Assembly: GCA_965204165.1 (NCBI GenBank)
Contig: OZ241969.1
Location: 4,588,001-4,652,000, forward strand
Reading direction: 5' to 3'
Length of the DNA stretch: 64,000 nt
From: VYFG01 sp965204165
GTDB lineage: Bacteria; Pseudomonadota; Gammaproteobacteria; Arenicellales; Poriferihabitantaceae
The notes beneath the pieces are model-generated. The model saw only the letters and a program-made list of their open reading frames with translations. It had not been told where the DNA came from and did not search any database. This document shows, piece after piece, positions 1 to 8,470 of the stretch (positions are counted from its first letter, which is position 1; every line of letters starts with the position of its first letter). Position numbers and translations under genes: made by a program.

Positions 1-1723
1 GAAGGTGGTCAACAACCATCGTTTCCTGATCCTGCCCGGGGTCCGGGTTCACGGTCTGGCCTCGTGCGCGCTGGACCTGGCGGCGCGGCGCGTGGCGGCG
101 GACTGGGAGGCGGCGTACGGGGTCCGCCCGGCGATGGCCTACACGTATGTGGGTCCCGGCCATTGCGGAACCTGCTACCGGGCGGCGGACTGGCGGCGCT
201 GCGCGAAGGCCACCACGGCGGGATGCACGGTGTGGATGAAGCCGCTGGCGGAACCCTGGCGTGTGGTATTGTGCGCCGAGCCGGGCCGGGCCATCCACAG
301 GGCCCCGGCCCTGCACATGGACGGGGCCACGGACTGGGCCGGGCGGGAATACGCGCGCAGCACCCATCCCGACGGCCGGGTCCGGGAGAGGATCGTGTCC
401 ATGGGGCGGGCGTGGCTGGAGCATCCGGGCGCCGCGGTTCCGGAGATCTTCCCGGCGCGGGCGGACCGCAAGGCCGCCTACCGGCTGTTGTCGAACGAGG
501 GTGTGACCATGAACCACATACTGGAGCCGCATCAGGCGACGATGGTGGAGCGCTGCGGGCTCGAGGAGACCGTCCTGGCGATCCAGGACACCACCACGGT
601 GAATTACGACGGTCTGGCGGCGACCGGCGGGCTGGTGGACTTCGGCGGCGGCGGGAAAGGCCACACCCTGGGCCTGCTGGCGCATGTGGGACTGGCGGTC
701 AACGAGGCCGGGCGGCCCCTTGGGGTGTTCTGCCTGGACGGGACCTATTGCGACGAAGGCAGGGACGAGGTGGCGAGCGCGCGCTGGGGGCACGGGCTGG
801 ACCGGGCGGGGGAACTCGCCCGCGCCTGTCCGTCCACGCGGGTGGTCACGGTGTGCGACCGGGAGGCGGACATCTGGGCGTTGTTCGCCCGGGCGGAATC
901 CCTGGGCGCGGGTCTGCTGGTGCGCGCGCGGCGGTCGACGAGACGCCGCGTGCTCGTGGAGGCGGGCGGCGAGGAGACCCTGTGGGACCATGTCGCCACG
1001 CTGCCGAGGGTCGGTTCCCGAACGGTGAAGATCCGGGCCTGCGGCGGCAGGCGGGCGCGTTCCGGTCGCAAGGCGAAGATCGAACTGCGCGCCGGCAGGG
1101 TGAGGGTGCTTCCGCCGGTAAAGCCGGAGAACCGCGCCGGGCACGGGGGACCGATCGAGGTCCTGGCCGTCGTCGCGACCGAGAGGAGCCCGTCTCCGGG
1201 CAGCGAGCCCCTGCACTGGGTGCTGCTGAGCACCGAGGGCGCCGCGGACGCGGCGACCGCCCGGACCGTCGTTGGCTGGTACGAGCGCCGGTGGACCATC
1301 GAGGAATACTTCCGGGTGCTGAAATCCGGCGCCCGGGTCGAGGACCACCGGTTCGACCACGCCGACGACCTCAGGAAGTGCCTCGCCTTCGACGCCATCA
1401 CCGCCTGCCATGTGTTCGATCTCGAGCGCATGGCCCGCGACAAGCCGGACGTCCCCGCCGACCGGGTCGTCTCCAAGGACGAAATCGCCATTCTCTACGT
1501 CCGGCTCATGGCCCATGGAATCCTCCGCGCACGCCCGCCGCCGGAGCGGCCCCCCGACATCCGTACGCTGGTGGTCGACATCGCCAGGCTCGCCGGATTC
1601 CATCCGCGCAACAGCCAGCCGCTGCCGGGCACCACCATGGTCTGGAAGGGGTATGTCCTGCTCCGTCAGGCCACTTCAACATACCGGGCGCTGAAAACTA
1701 TGGGAATGATCAAAACCGACTGA
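1..1723 (+). CDS. IS4-family (Tn5-like) transposase with DUF4338 N-terminus, 5' end outside window
   Basis: DDE transposase. The visible part begins inside an N-terminal DUF4338 (DruA-like) domain, about residues 1-110 of the visible 572, with the family phrase VNNHRFLILPGV. A Tn5-type DNA-binding segment follows near residues 145-175. The catalytic core has an Asp in IQDTTTVNY (about 195), an Asp in VCDREADIW (about 285) and a YREK-like box YERRWTIEEYFRVLKSG (426-442) holding the Glu. The GTG at position 5 is probably not the start, because DUF4338 domains normally have residues before this phrase; the gene most likely continues to the left of the window. The stop lies about 20 bp before the point where the neighbouring recombinase gene loses its reading frame, so this element inserted into that gene. 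The fusion of a DUF4338 domain to an IS4 transposase is seen in this family and does not indicate a Druantia system. Confidence 0.85.
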   Translation, partial: KVVNNHRFLILPGVRVHGLASCALDLAARRVAADWEAAYGVRPAMAYTYVGPGHCGTCYRAADWRRCAKATTAGCTVWMKPLAEPWRVVLCAEPGRAIHRAPALHMDGATDWAGREYARSTHPDGRVRERIVSMGRAWLEHPGAAVPEIFPARADRKAAYRLLSNEGVTMNHILEPHQATMVERCGLEETVLAIQDTTTVNYDGLAATGGLVDFGGGGKGHTLGLLAHVGLAVNEAGRPLGVFCLDGTYCDEGRDEVASARWGHGLDRAGELARACPSTRVVTVCDREADIWALFARAESLGAGLLVRARRSTRRRVLVEAGGEETLWDHVATLPRVGSRTVKIRACGGRRARSGRKAKIELRAGRVRVLPPVKPENRAGHGGPIEVLAVVATERSPSPGSEPLHWVLLSTEGAADAATARTVVGWYERRWTIEEYFRVLKSGARVEDHRFDHADDLRKCLAFDAITACHVFDLERMARDKPDVPADRVVSKDEIAILYVRLMAHGILRARPPPERPPDIRTLVVDIARLAGFHPRNSQPLPGTTMVWKGYVLLRQATSTYRALKTMGMIKTD

Positions 1724-1745
1724 GTTGAATGTGGGGTGTTGTGAG

Positions 1746-2726
1746 CTCCCGCGGGGGAGTGCGGCGTCCCGCTCCGCCCGCATGGGCATAGTCGTTTTCC
1801 CGGAGCTGGCGCTCGTTCTGCTCGAACCGCTCCCAGGTGATGTAGCCCGGATGGGCATCGTGCAGCAGCACGGTCCACTCCTCGCGCGGGACCTTCCTGG
1901 TCTCACTGCCGCCGCCGGGACGCCGCTGGCTGCGGCTTCGCCCGTAGACGAAAGCACCGGCGTATCGCGGGTTGTGCAGCGTCCGAACTACCCGTGCGAA
2001 CCGCAACGGCTTCCAATGCAACTCTCCCTTGTGCGGGCCGTCATGAGGACGGTGTGGAAACAGCAGATTCTCCCGGTTGAAGTGCTTCACCGTGGCATTG
2101 GCCGAGCCGGTCCTGGTGAAGGTGTCGAACAGCAGCCGCAGGCTGTGCTGCACCTGCTGGTCCGGATCCAGCACCACCTGGCCCAGCGGGTCGTAGACCA
2201 GCCCCACCGGCAGCGGAATCCGCAATTCCCCCCGCTTGGCCGCGTTCAGCGTCCCCCCGCGGAGCCGGGCGCGCATCATGTGGAGTTCCGCTTCGCTCAT
2301 GGTCCCCTTGAGGCCGAGGAGGAGCCTGTCGTTGAAGTCGCCGGGACTGTACACGCCGTCCTCGTCGAGGATCAGCGTCTCGCTCATGGCGCAGATCTCC
2401 AGCAGCCGGTGCCAGTCGGTGGAGTTGCGCGCAAGCCTGGACACCTCCAGCCCGAGCACGATCCCGGCCCGTCCCATGGTGACTTCGGCGACCAGGCGCT
2501 TGAACCCCTCGCGGTCGCTGTCGGCGCCGGACAGGCCGAGATCGCTGTCGATCACGACGATGCTTTCGGTCGGCCAGCCCAATGCCACCGCCCGCTCCCG
2601 CAGCGCATACTGGCGGCGAGTGCTCTCGCCATGCTCGCTTACCTGATGCAGGGTGGACTGGCGCACGTACAGGTAGGCATCGCGGCTCAGGTGGCTCGCG
2701 GTGACCTTCTGGTGGGCGGTGTTCAT
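1746..2726 (-). pseudogene. Large serine recombinase, 3' end removed by the IS4 element
   Basis: Serine-type site-specific recombinase. Starting at ATG 2726, the N-terminal resolvase domain carries YVRQS with the presumptive nucleophile Ser24. The DSDLGLSGAD and LEVSRLARN motifs follow, then a recombinase domain with HWKPLRFARVVRTLHNPRYAGAFVYG near residues 215-245. Homologues continue past the PPRE at the 3' end into a zinc-ribbon and coiled-coil region. Here the frame runs after PPRE into sequence next to the transposase stop and ends within about a dozen codons. The protein therefore lacks its C-terminal DNA-binding half and is probably inactive. The start overlaps the upstream gene's stop by ATGA, so it was translated as part of a coupled operon. 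Confidence 0.8.
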
Positions 2727-3028
2727 GCCGGCTCCCCCTGCTGCATATGGCCCTTCAGCATCTCGAGCAGAACGTCGATCACCGGCCTTTCGACATCGGC
2801 GGGCAGCGTCGCCGCAGAGACGCCCCCGCAGACCGCCGCCGGCGGGACGGGCAGTTCGGCGAATGCCCGCAGCCAGGCCGCGACGCCGCGCAGCGCCACC
2901 ACGGCGTGCCCGTGGCGGTCGTGGACGGCGCCGGGCTCGACGGCATGGCGGCGCATCCGCTCGTAGCCATGCCCGTAGGCGGAGTGTTCCGCCGCGTCGA
3001 TCACGGTATTCCGCGGACCGCCCTTCAT
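2723..3028 (-). CDS. Small protein of the recombinase operon, function unknown
   Basis: A 101-residue protein, with ATG at 3028 overlapping the upstream HTH gene's TGA (ATGA) and its own TGA overlapping the recombinase ATG. The double overlap is the main evidence that it is real and translated. It has no signal peptide or membrane segment. The middle is rich in His, Arg and Ala, and the C-terminal half looks helical (VIDVLLEMLKGHMQQ). Similar small genes sit between an HTH gene and a large serine recombinase in other genomes, so a role in recombination directionality or control is plausible but unproven. Confidence 0.6.
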   Translation of the reverse strand: MKGGPRNTVIDAAEHSAYGHGYERMRRHAVEPGAVHDRHGHAVVALRGVAAWLRAFAELPVPPAAVCGGVSAATLPADVERPVIDVLLEMLKGHMQQGEPA

Positions 3029-3483
3029 CGTTTTTTTTCCCGCCCGAGGGCACGGTCGATGCTGCGGCGATGGACCGAGATGCCGAAGCGCGCGCGCACG
3101 AGATCGACCAGGTCCGCGGCCGTCAGCTCCGGCCGTTCGTTCTTCGCCGACCGCAGCGCCTCGACCACCTCGTCGCTGATCTTGTGGGGCCGGCGGGGCC
3201 CCGGACGGTCCGGCAGCAGTCCCGGCAGCCCGCCGGCATCGTAGGCGCGCTGCGCGAGGTACCAGGTGGGCCGGGAGACCCCGAAGCTGGCCGCGGCATG
3301 GCTCACCGGCACGCCGTCCTCGCGCACGCGGCGCAGCATCTCGTACTTGACCTGGAGCAGGTCGCGCGGATCGAAGAAGGCGTTGGAGAGGAACAGTTCG
3401 TCCCGCACCGCCTCCGCGTTCGGGTTCAGGCAGCCATGCTCCCTGAGGGCCCGGGTCTTTGCATCGGTGGAATGTCTGGCCAT
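3025..3483 (-). CDS. Helix-turn-helix protein of the recombinase operon
   Basis: A 152-residue protein with two HTH-like segments. One around residues 60-85 reads VSHAAASFGVSRPTWYLAQRAY. A second near the C-terminus (LTAADLVDLVRARFGISVHRRSIDRAL) resembles the paired HTH of IS630 or Mu-type transposase N-termini. No catalytic domain follows, so it is a DNA-binding accessory rather than a transposase. The ATG at 3483 begins MARHSTDAK. The gene is followed without a gap by the 101-residue protein and the serine recombinase. The upstream 180 bp are AT-rich and probably hold the operon promoter. Confidence 0.75.
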   Translation of the reverse strand: MARHSTDAKTRALREHGCLNPNAEAVRDELFLSNAFFDPRDLLQVKYEMLRRVREDGVPVSHAAASFGVSRPTWYLAQRAYDAGGLPGLLPDRPGPRRPHKISDEVVEALRSAKNERPELTAADLVDLVRARFGISVHRRSIDRALGREKKR

Positions 3484-3665
3484 CGCGTGGGGTCCGTTGA
3501 AAAATGAATGTAAATCTATTTATGCACATTATGAATGCCGAATCAAGAGGATTTCTCCTGTGAATGTACGAATAACCCTGAATATATATAGGAATATTCC
3601 CGTTTCTCTCTATCAGGCCCATCCCGCCAGGCTCCGTTCCTTTCTCATGTATGACAAAAACGTTC

Positions 3666-3974
3666 TTACACATGGGACATAATCTCCTTGACACTGTCCG
3701 TATCGCCGTCGCCCTCGTTCCCGTCGCAGGCATCCCCGTCCAGGCCGGCCAGCAATGCCGACAGCGCGAGCAGGTCCGATACGCGAAACGCCGACCGGCC
3801 CGCAGCCACCCGCACGAACGGATCCACCGCCGCGACGCTTGTGAATGCCTGACGCATCGTGCGCACCGTGCCGTCGTCATCCGTGTAGTGGACCAGTCCA
3901 ACCCCGACCATCGACGTGGTCTCGATCAGATCGAACTCGCGTCCGTGAAGAGGGTGAAAAGGGTGCGTCACCAC
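3666..3974 (-). CDS. DUF5372-like small protein, start uncertain
   Basis: The reading frame contains VTHPFHPLHGREFDLIE, followed by a tryptophan-free central part and AAVDPFVRVAAGRSAFRVSDLLAL near the end. This pattern matches the DUF5372 family, small proteins often encoded beside large serine recombinases. No ATG precedes the conserved core in frame. GTG codons at 3974 and 3971 (VV before THPF) are the nearest conventional starts, and non-canonical starts slightly upstream are possible. The 5' end may have been lost when the divergent zinc-binding gene at 4029 came to lie beside it. Its orientation and position suggest it was once the first gene of the recombinase cassette. Confidence 0.55.
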   Translation of the reverse strand: MVTHPFHPLHGREFDLIETTSMVGVGLVHYTDDDGTVRTMRQAFTSVAAVDPFVRVAAGRSAFRVSDLLALSALLAGLDGDACDGNEGDGDTDSVKEIMSHV

Positions 3975-4028
3975 AAAGCGCTGCTTCTCGATGCACAGGT
4001 GACGTGCAGTTGAAAACCCACTCCCGGG

Positions 4029-4448
4029 ATGCCGGGATGTTGTGTCCGTTGTGCCGCCTCGACCTTCGACGGCGCCGCCCTTTGCTTCGCCTGCGCCGCC
4101 GTGGAGGCGGACAGCGGGCGGCAGGAGCGGAAGAACGCCGCTTCCAGACGGCGCTACATGGACAGGCGCCGGGCCGGGATTTGTACCGATTGCGGAGCCC
4201 CCAGCAATGGAGCATCGCGCTGTGTTCCCTGCGCACACAGAAGTTACACCCGCTCCGCACACTTCCGCGGGATGCCCGCCTGGGAACCGGAATACACCGT
4301 GGTGGACCTGGACACCGGGGAAGAGCACGGGCCCTTCGACAGCCGGGCCGACGCGGACGCCGGCGCCGCGTTTCTCAAGCTCCGGCAGGGACGGTTCGAG
4401 GTCGTCGCCGAGAACCACCCGCTGGCGGGGTCGGTGGGCTGGTCATGA
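4029..4448 (+). CDS. Cysteine-rich zinc-ribbon-like protein
   Basis: A 139-residue protein beginning at ATG 4029. The first 80 residues have three CxxC or CxxxC pairs (CVRCAAS, CFACA, CTDCGAP) followed by SRCVPCAHRSYTRSAHFRGMP, which suggests one or two structural zinc ribbons. The C-terminal half has the pattern YTVVDLDTGEEHGPFDS, as in small conserved proteins encoded in integrative elements of gammaproteobacteria. No enzyme motif is visible. The gene is divergent from the DUF5372-like gene and upstream of the ssb segment. I infer an element-encoded nucleic-acid-binding protein; the biochemical role is unknown. Confidence 0.65.
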   Translation: MPGCCVRCAASTFDGAALCFACAAVEADSGRQERKNAASRRRYMDRRRAGICTDCGAPSNGASRCVPCAHRSYTRSAHFRGMPAWEPEYTVVDLDTGEEHGPFDSRADADAGAAFLKLRQGRFEVVAENHPLAGSVGWS

Positions 4449-5083
4449 CATCTCCATCGGCTCCGCGGCCAGCCGGGGGACCGCCGGCGGTACGTACCGC
4501 CGGCCCGTATCCAGCACGGCCATGTCCGTAACCGCCGGGCCACCACCCCCTGTTTCACGGACGTCCGGCTGCCGGCCCGCCCGCGTCTGCCCCGGTGAAG
4601 TGGGCCCCGGCGGCGGATGATCATCAACGGTCCGGAAGAACCCGGAAGAAGCACGCGCCCCCTGTCGGGCAATGCCGGACGGCATGTCACCCGGTGAGGA
4701 GGCTGGGGAGCGCGCGCCGGGCCAGTATACACCGCCGCTGACACGGAAGACGCCCGGGGCGGCCCGTGCGACAGCCCGGTCGGGGGGGCCATGGTTCCGG
4801 CAGGGACCACCACGGCCTGCCGGGGGCGGAACCCGTGCCGGCCCGCCGCCGGGACGGAAACCGCCCCGCATCCGTCGGCAGCGGCCCCGCGGCGGTTTTT
4901 TCCGCCTTTTTCCGGCCCGGCCCCCACCCTGGTCCCCACGCCCCTGTCCGCCCTTCCAGGCCTCCGTTCCGGAGTCGGAGGGCAGAGACGGAGAGTGAAC
5001 CCGGGGAGGCGGGAGGGAGTCCGGCTCCGGCCGCCTCCCCGGGGTTCCTCAACCTTTCCATCAACCCGACACGGGAGACCATC
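4449..5083. other. Intergenic stretch without a supported gene
   Basis: Very GC-rich sequence. Long open frames occur on both strands because stop codons are rare, but none has a ribosome-binding site or recognisable protein. It contains a short hairpin with a T-rich loop (GGCGG, six T, CCGCC) near 4890-4910. Confidence 0.5.
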
Positions 5084-5251
5084 ATGCACATTCGCGAAAT
5101 CGGGGGCAATTCCGAAATGCCCGCAACATCCGAAATCCCCACCAGCCCCGACCAGCTGCTCGGCGAGATCGGCCTGGACAGCCAGGTTGTCCGGGAGATC
5201 CTCGACGACGTCTCTTCGGAGCCGGCCCTCGACCTTCGTCCCGAAGGTTGA
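5084..5251 (+). CDS. Small acidic protein upstream of ssb
   Basis: A 55-residue protein from ATG 5084, preceded by the purine-rich ACGGGAGACC. It reads MHIREIGGNSEMPATSE at the start and has an acidic helical middle (QLLGEIGLDSQVVREILDD). The residues before the ATG in the same frame are low-complexity. The length, acidic character and position before ssb fit a small element-encoded regulator or antirestriction-type protein, but no family is recognised. Confidence 0.45.
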   Translation: MHIREIGGNSEMPATSEIPTSPDQLLGEIGLDSQVVREILDDVSSEPALDLRPEG

Positions 5252-5383
5252 CGGAGGGAAAGAGGGGTCTGGAGAAGGTGAACCGAAGGGGGCCGGGAGA
5301 AAGAAGAACCCGGACCCCCGGAGGTTCGTTCCATCGTTTTTTTCGTTTTTCCGTTTTTCCGTTTTACCAACCAACGTTACCTC

Positions 5384-5390
5384 AGGAGGT
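5384..5390 (+). promoter_or_regulatory. Strong Shine-Dalgarno site of ssb
   Basis: AGGAGGT lies five bases before the ATG at 5395. It decides the ssb start against the longer upstream open frame that begins near 5248. Confidence 0.8.
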
Positions 5391-5394
5391 ACAT

Positions 5395-5844
5395 ATGCCT
5401 TTCGGACTCAACAAGGCCTCATTGATCGGCCGCATCGGACAGGACGTCACCGTCAACCACCTCGCGTCCGGCGGACGCGTCGCCAACCTCAGCATCGCCA
5501 CCGACGAGTCCTACATCCGGGACGGGGAGCGGGTCGACCGCACGGAGTGGCACCGCCTGGTCACCTTCCAGGACGGCCTGATCACCATGCTGGAGAAGCA
5601 CGCGAGGAAGGGCCGCCTGGTCTACGTCGACGGCAAGCTCCAGACCCGCCGGTGGCGCAAGGACGGCGAGGACGCCGACCGCTTCTCCACCGAGATCATG
5701 CTCGTGCCCGGTTCCAGGATTCAGTTCCTGGACAGGCCCGGCGCCAAGGCGCAGCCCGCCGAGGCCCCGGCGGACGCACCGGCCGCTCCCCAGGGCGGCG
5801 GCCGGGAGAACATGACGGATTTCGACGATCCGATCCCGTTCTAG
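5395..5844 (+). CDS. ssb: Single-stranded DNA-binding protein (element-borne)
   Basis: SSB binds single-stranded DNA and recruits replication and repair partners through its C-terminal tip. The 149-residue protein starts MPFGLNKASLIGRIGQDV, has the OB-fold landmarks ANLSIATDESY and RTEWHRLVTF, and ends with the acidic tip DFDDPIPF that contacts partner proteins. A proline/alanine linker separates the two parts. It is a little shorter than chromosomal SSB (about 178 residues). Element-borne ssb genes commonly protect transferred single strands during conjugation, which fits the relaxase and coupling-protein genes further right. A terminator follows directly. Confidence 0.92.
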   Translation: MPFGLNKASLIGRIGQDVTVNHLASGGRVANLSIATDESYIRDGERVDRTEWHRLVTFQDGLITMLEKHARKGRLVYVDGKLQTRRWRKDGEDADRFSTEIMLVPGSRIQFLDRPGAKAQPAEAPADAPAAPQGGGRENMTDFDDPIPF

Positions 5845-5872
5845 CGATCCGCGTCGCCGTCTCCTCCGCTTC

Positions 5873-5904
5873 AGCCGCAGTCCCCAGGGGCTGCGGCTTT
5901 TTTC
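5873..5904 (+). terminator. Rho-independent terminator after ssb
   Basis: AGCCGCAG (5873-5880) pairs with CTGCGGCT (5891-5898) around a ten-base loop and is followed by a run of T. It ends the ssb transcript. Confidence 0.8.
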
Positions 5905-6050
5905 CTGCAGCCACCCCAACGGCGGGCTTCGCCGCGCCCGCCGGCATGGCGATGGAGTTGATGGTCAGGGGGGCGGGTGGTGAACCGCGCGGCGGCCGGA
6001 GAGAGGGCCTTCGCGCGTCACGTCAACCAGCACACCGACCGGAGAGAACC

Positions 6051-6166
6051 ATGCCCCGAATCACGTTTCAGCAAACCGATGACGACGAAGCCATCATCCG
6101 TCACGACGGCGAGGCCGTCGGCGACCTGTATCGCCATGAGGATCCGCTGACCGGCAGGCCCGTCTA
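6051..6166 (+). pseudogene. 5' part of a 77-codon gene split by the RIT element
   Basis: ATG 6051 follows GGAGAGAACC and begins MPRITFQQTDDDEAII. The gene reads normally to RPVY and then enters the mobile element, where it hits unrelated codons. The 3' part is at 9604-9732. Joining the two at the repeated AGGCCCGTCTA restores a 77-codon frame. The product is a small soluble acidic-to-basic protein of unknown family, probably co-resident with ssb on the original element. Confidence 0.7.
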
Positions 6167-6187
6167 TATCTACTACCTGACTATGTC
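6156..6187 (+). repeat. Left copy of 32-bp perfect inverted repeat of the RIT element
   Basis: The 32 bases here occur in reverse complement at 9556-9587. The outer 11 bases (AGGCCCGTCTA) belong to the host gene; the inner part ends with the GACTATGTC box. An inverted partner box ACATAGTC lies at 6240-6247. Confidence 0.85.
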
Positions 6188-6290
6188 TTGTGATTTGGTT
6201 TTGTCAGGAGATTCCCGGTGCACCAAGGTGACAATGACTACATAGTCCGGACTCCATTCACCAGCCCCGATCAAGGGGAGGAGTTCAAAC

Positions 6291-7529
6291 ATGAAGCATG
6301 TCATCAATCATCAGATAGTTCTGTCGCAAGTGCCGGAAGGCCCGCTTGTCCCATGGTTGAAGGGATTTGCGGAGGTTTTAAGCAACCAGGGGTATGCCCG
6401 CCTGTCGATCGGCAAACAGGTTCGGCTTGTAGCCGACTTCAGCTGCTGGCTGGAGCAGGAGGGGATCGATCCGGATTGCATCAACTCCGAACATCCCTCG
6501 CAGTATTTACGATATCGCGCCCAGCATCGTGCAAGTCACTATGCTGACCTGCCAGCGCTCCGGTATCTTCTGGATTATCTGCGCATTGAGGCTGTGATTC
6601 CCGCCGAAACGGCCCCGGCCCGTCCCGAGACGGAGGTCCAGCGTTGTGTGTGGGCCTATGAGCACTATCTGCGAGAGGCGTGCGGCCTGGCCCCGGAAAC
6701 GGTTCGGGCATATATACGGTTTGCTCGTATATTTCTGGAGCACTGCTTCGGCGTGGGGCAAGTGACCTTCTCGAACCTTCGCGCGGACGATGTCGTCGGT
6801 TTCGTCCGGCACATGGTGCCGGGATTGGACAGGAAACATGCCCAACTCATGATGACAGCCTTGCGCTCCTTTCTGCGGTATGTACGGTACCGGGACGGGG
6901 AAGTGCCGGACCTGGTCGCCGCCGTGCCTGCTGTCGCCAACTGGGCCATGACTTCGGTTCCTCGTGCGATTGGGGCCGATCAGGTTCAGCGGCTGTTGGC
7001 CAGCATTGATCGCACCACCGCCATGGGGCGTCGCGACTACGCAATCTTGCTGATGTTCGCACGGCTGGGGCTACGGCTGAGGGAAGTCGCCTTTCTCGAA
7101 CTCGACGACATCGACTGGCGGACCGCAACGTTGCGCGTGCGGACCAAGGGTGGCGCACCCAAGGATTTCCCATTGTCCCATGAAGTGGGAGAGGCGATTG
7201 CAGACTACCTGCACCATGGCCGGCCATCCAGCGACAGCCGGCGCGTGTTCCTTCGCGTCAAGGCCCCGATCTGCGGATTTCGCAGTTCCAGTAGTATCTG
7301 TCGGATGATTCGGCATGCGATCAAACGTGCCGGAATTGACACGCCGACACATGGAGCCCACCAGTTCCGCCACGGCCTGTCCATCGAGATGATGCGCCAC
7401 GGGGCTTCCCTGGCCGAGATCGGAGACGTGCTGGGCCATCGCCATCCCGACACCACCAGGATTTACGCCAAGGTGGATCTGGACGCCCTGCACCGACTTG
7501 CCCTGCCGTGGCCGGGAGGTGCGCGATGA
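6291..7529 (+). CDS. ritA: RIT tyrosine recombinase, first gene
   Basis: A 412-residue tyrosine recombinase that cleaves and rejoins DNA through a phosphotyrosine link. ATG 6291 is preceded by GGGGAGGAG. An N-terminal SAM-like core-binding domain covers about residues 110-210. The catalytic domain shows the first Arg in GLRLREV, a Lys in RTKGGAPK, HxxR in HQFRH, a His in LGHRHPDTT and the nucleophile Tyr in RIYAKVD. All expected residues are present, so it may be active. An extra N-terminal region of about 100 residues, typical of the first protein of the trio, precedes the core-binding domain. Its TGA overlaps the next ATG. Confidence 0.85.
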   Translation: MKHVINHQIVLSQVPEGPLVPWLKGFAEVLSNQGYARLSIGKQVRLVADFSCWLEQEGIDPDCINSEHPSQYLRYRAQHRASHYADLPALRYLLDYLRIEAVIPAETAPARPETEVQRCVWAYEHYLREACGLAPETVRAYIRFARIFLEHCFGVGQVTFSNLRADDVVGFVRHMVPGLDRKHAQLMMTALRSFLRYVRYRDGEVPDLVAAVPAVANWAMTSVPRAIGADQVQRLLASIDRTTAMGRRDYAILLMFARLGLRLREVAFLELDDIDWRTATLRVRTKGGAPKDFPLSHEVGEAIADYLHHGRPSSDSRRVFLRVKAPICGFRSSSSICRMIRHAIKRAGIDTPTHGAHQFRHGLSIEMMRHGASLAEIGDVLGHRHPDTTRIYAKVDLDALHRLALPWPGGAR

Positions 7530-8470
7530 ACACACTTCGCGAAGCCGTCGACGAGTACCTCTGCATGCGGCGTCATCTGGGTTACAAGCTGTACAAGGCC
7601 GGACGGGACCTGCTCGACTTCGTCACGTTCATGGAACAGCATGACGCCCCTTTCATCACCCAATCCCTGGCGCTTGCCTGGGCACAAAGGATGGAAAACA
7701 TACAGCCGAAAACACGGGCAGGGCGATTGAGCCATGTGCGCGGCTTCGCCCGGCATCGCCAGGCGACGGACCCACGCACGGAAGTCCCGGCCACGGGATT
7801 GCTCCCGTTTAAATCCGGGCGGCCAACACCGTATCTGTATTCCGGTGAACAGATCCGCAGCCTGCTGCAGGCTACGCTTGAGATGCCCCGCCACAATCGG
7901 GACTGTGCATTGCTGCCCTGGACATATTACTGCCTGTTCGGCCTGCTGTCCGTGTCCGGCCTGCGCGTATCCGAAGCGTGCAATCTCGAACTCCGGGATG
8001 TCGATCTCGACACAGGCGTATTGACCGTGCGCGAGTCGAAATGCGACCGGACCCGCCTGGTTCCGTTGCACAGCAGCACCTGCGAGGTTCTCGCCGACTA
8101 CATCGCACGGCGCAAGCGTCATTGGGACGGCCGTCCGGTGCCGACGTACCTGTTCGTTTCCAGCCGGGGGATTCGGGTTAGCGGTAGGCAACTCCGACAT
8201 ACTTTCCATGCGCTGTCCCGCCAGATCGGGCTGCGGGGCGAGCACGACAGCCATGGACCCCGTCTGCACGACTTTAGACACACGTTCGCGACCCGGACAC
8301 TGGTGAACTGGTATCGCTGCGAGAAGGATCCGGAGCGGCTCCTGCCGGTGCTGTCGACCTACCTGGGGCATGTGTGTATTTCCGATACGCAATGGTACCT
8401 GGAGGGCTCCCCGGAACTGATGGGCGAGGCCATGCGCCGCCTGGAAAACCGCTGGGAGGTGCAGTCATGA
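7526..8470 (+). CDS. ritB: RIT tyrosine recombinase, second gene
   Basis: A 314-residue tyrosine recombinase starting at ATG 7526 within the ATGA overlap with the first gene. Catalytic landmarks are Arg in GLRVSEA, Lys in RESKCDRTR, HxxR in HDFRHTFATR, His in LGHVCISDT and Tyr in QWYLEGS. The set is complete. It is translationally coupled on both sides: its TGA overlaps the start of the third gene. The three proteins are thought to act together, each taking a different step or binding site; that division of labour has not been shown here. Confidence 0.85.
   Translation: MNTLREAVDEYLCMRRHLGYKLYKAGRDLLDFVTFMEQHDAPFITQSLALAWAQRMENIQPKTRAGRLSHVRGFARHRQATDPRTEVPATGLLPFKSGRPTPYLYSGEQIRSLLQATLEMPRHNRDCALLPWTYYCLFGLLSVSGLRVSEACNLELRDVDLDTGVLTVRESKCDRTRLVPLHSSTCEVLADYIARRKRHWDGRPVPTYLFVSSRGIRVSGRQLRHTFHALSRQIGLRGEHDSHGPRLHDFRHTFATRTLVNWYRCEKDPERLLPVLSTYLGHVCISDTQWYLEGSPELMGEAMRRLENRWEVQS

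Noticed and set aside
1..1723. Druantia defence gene druA
   Set aside because: The DUF4338 domain is continuous with a complete IS4-type DDE transposase, and no other Druantia genes are present.
4244..5374. 376-codon minus-strand frame
   Set aside because: Runs antisense through the zinc-ribbon gene, the 55-residue gene and the ssb leader; low-complexity product.
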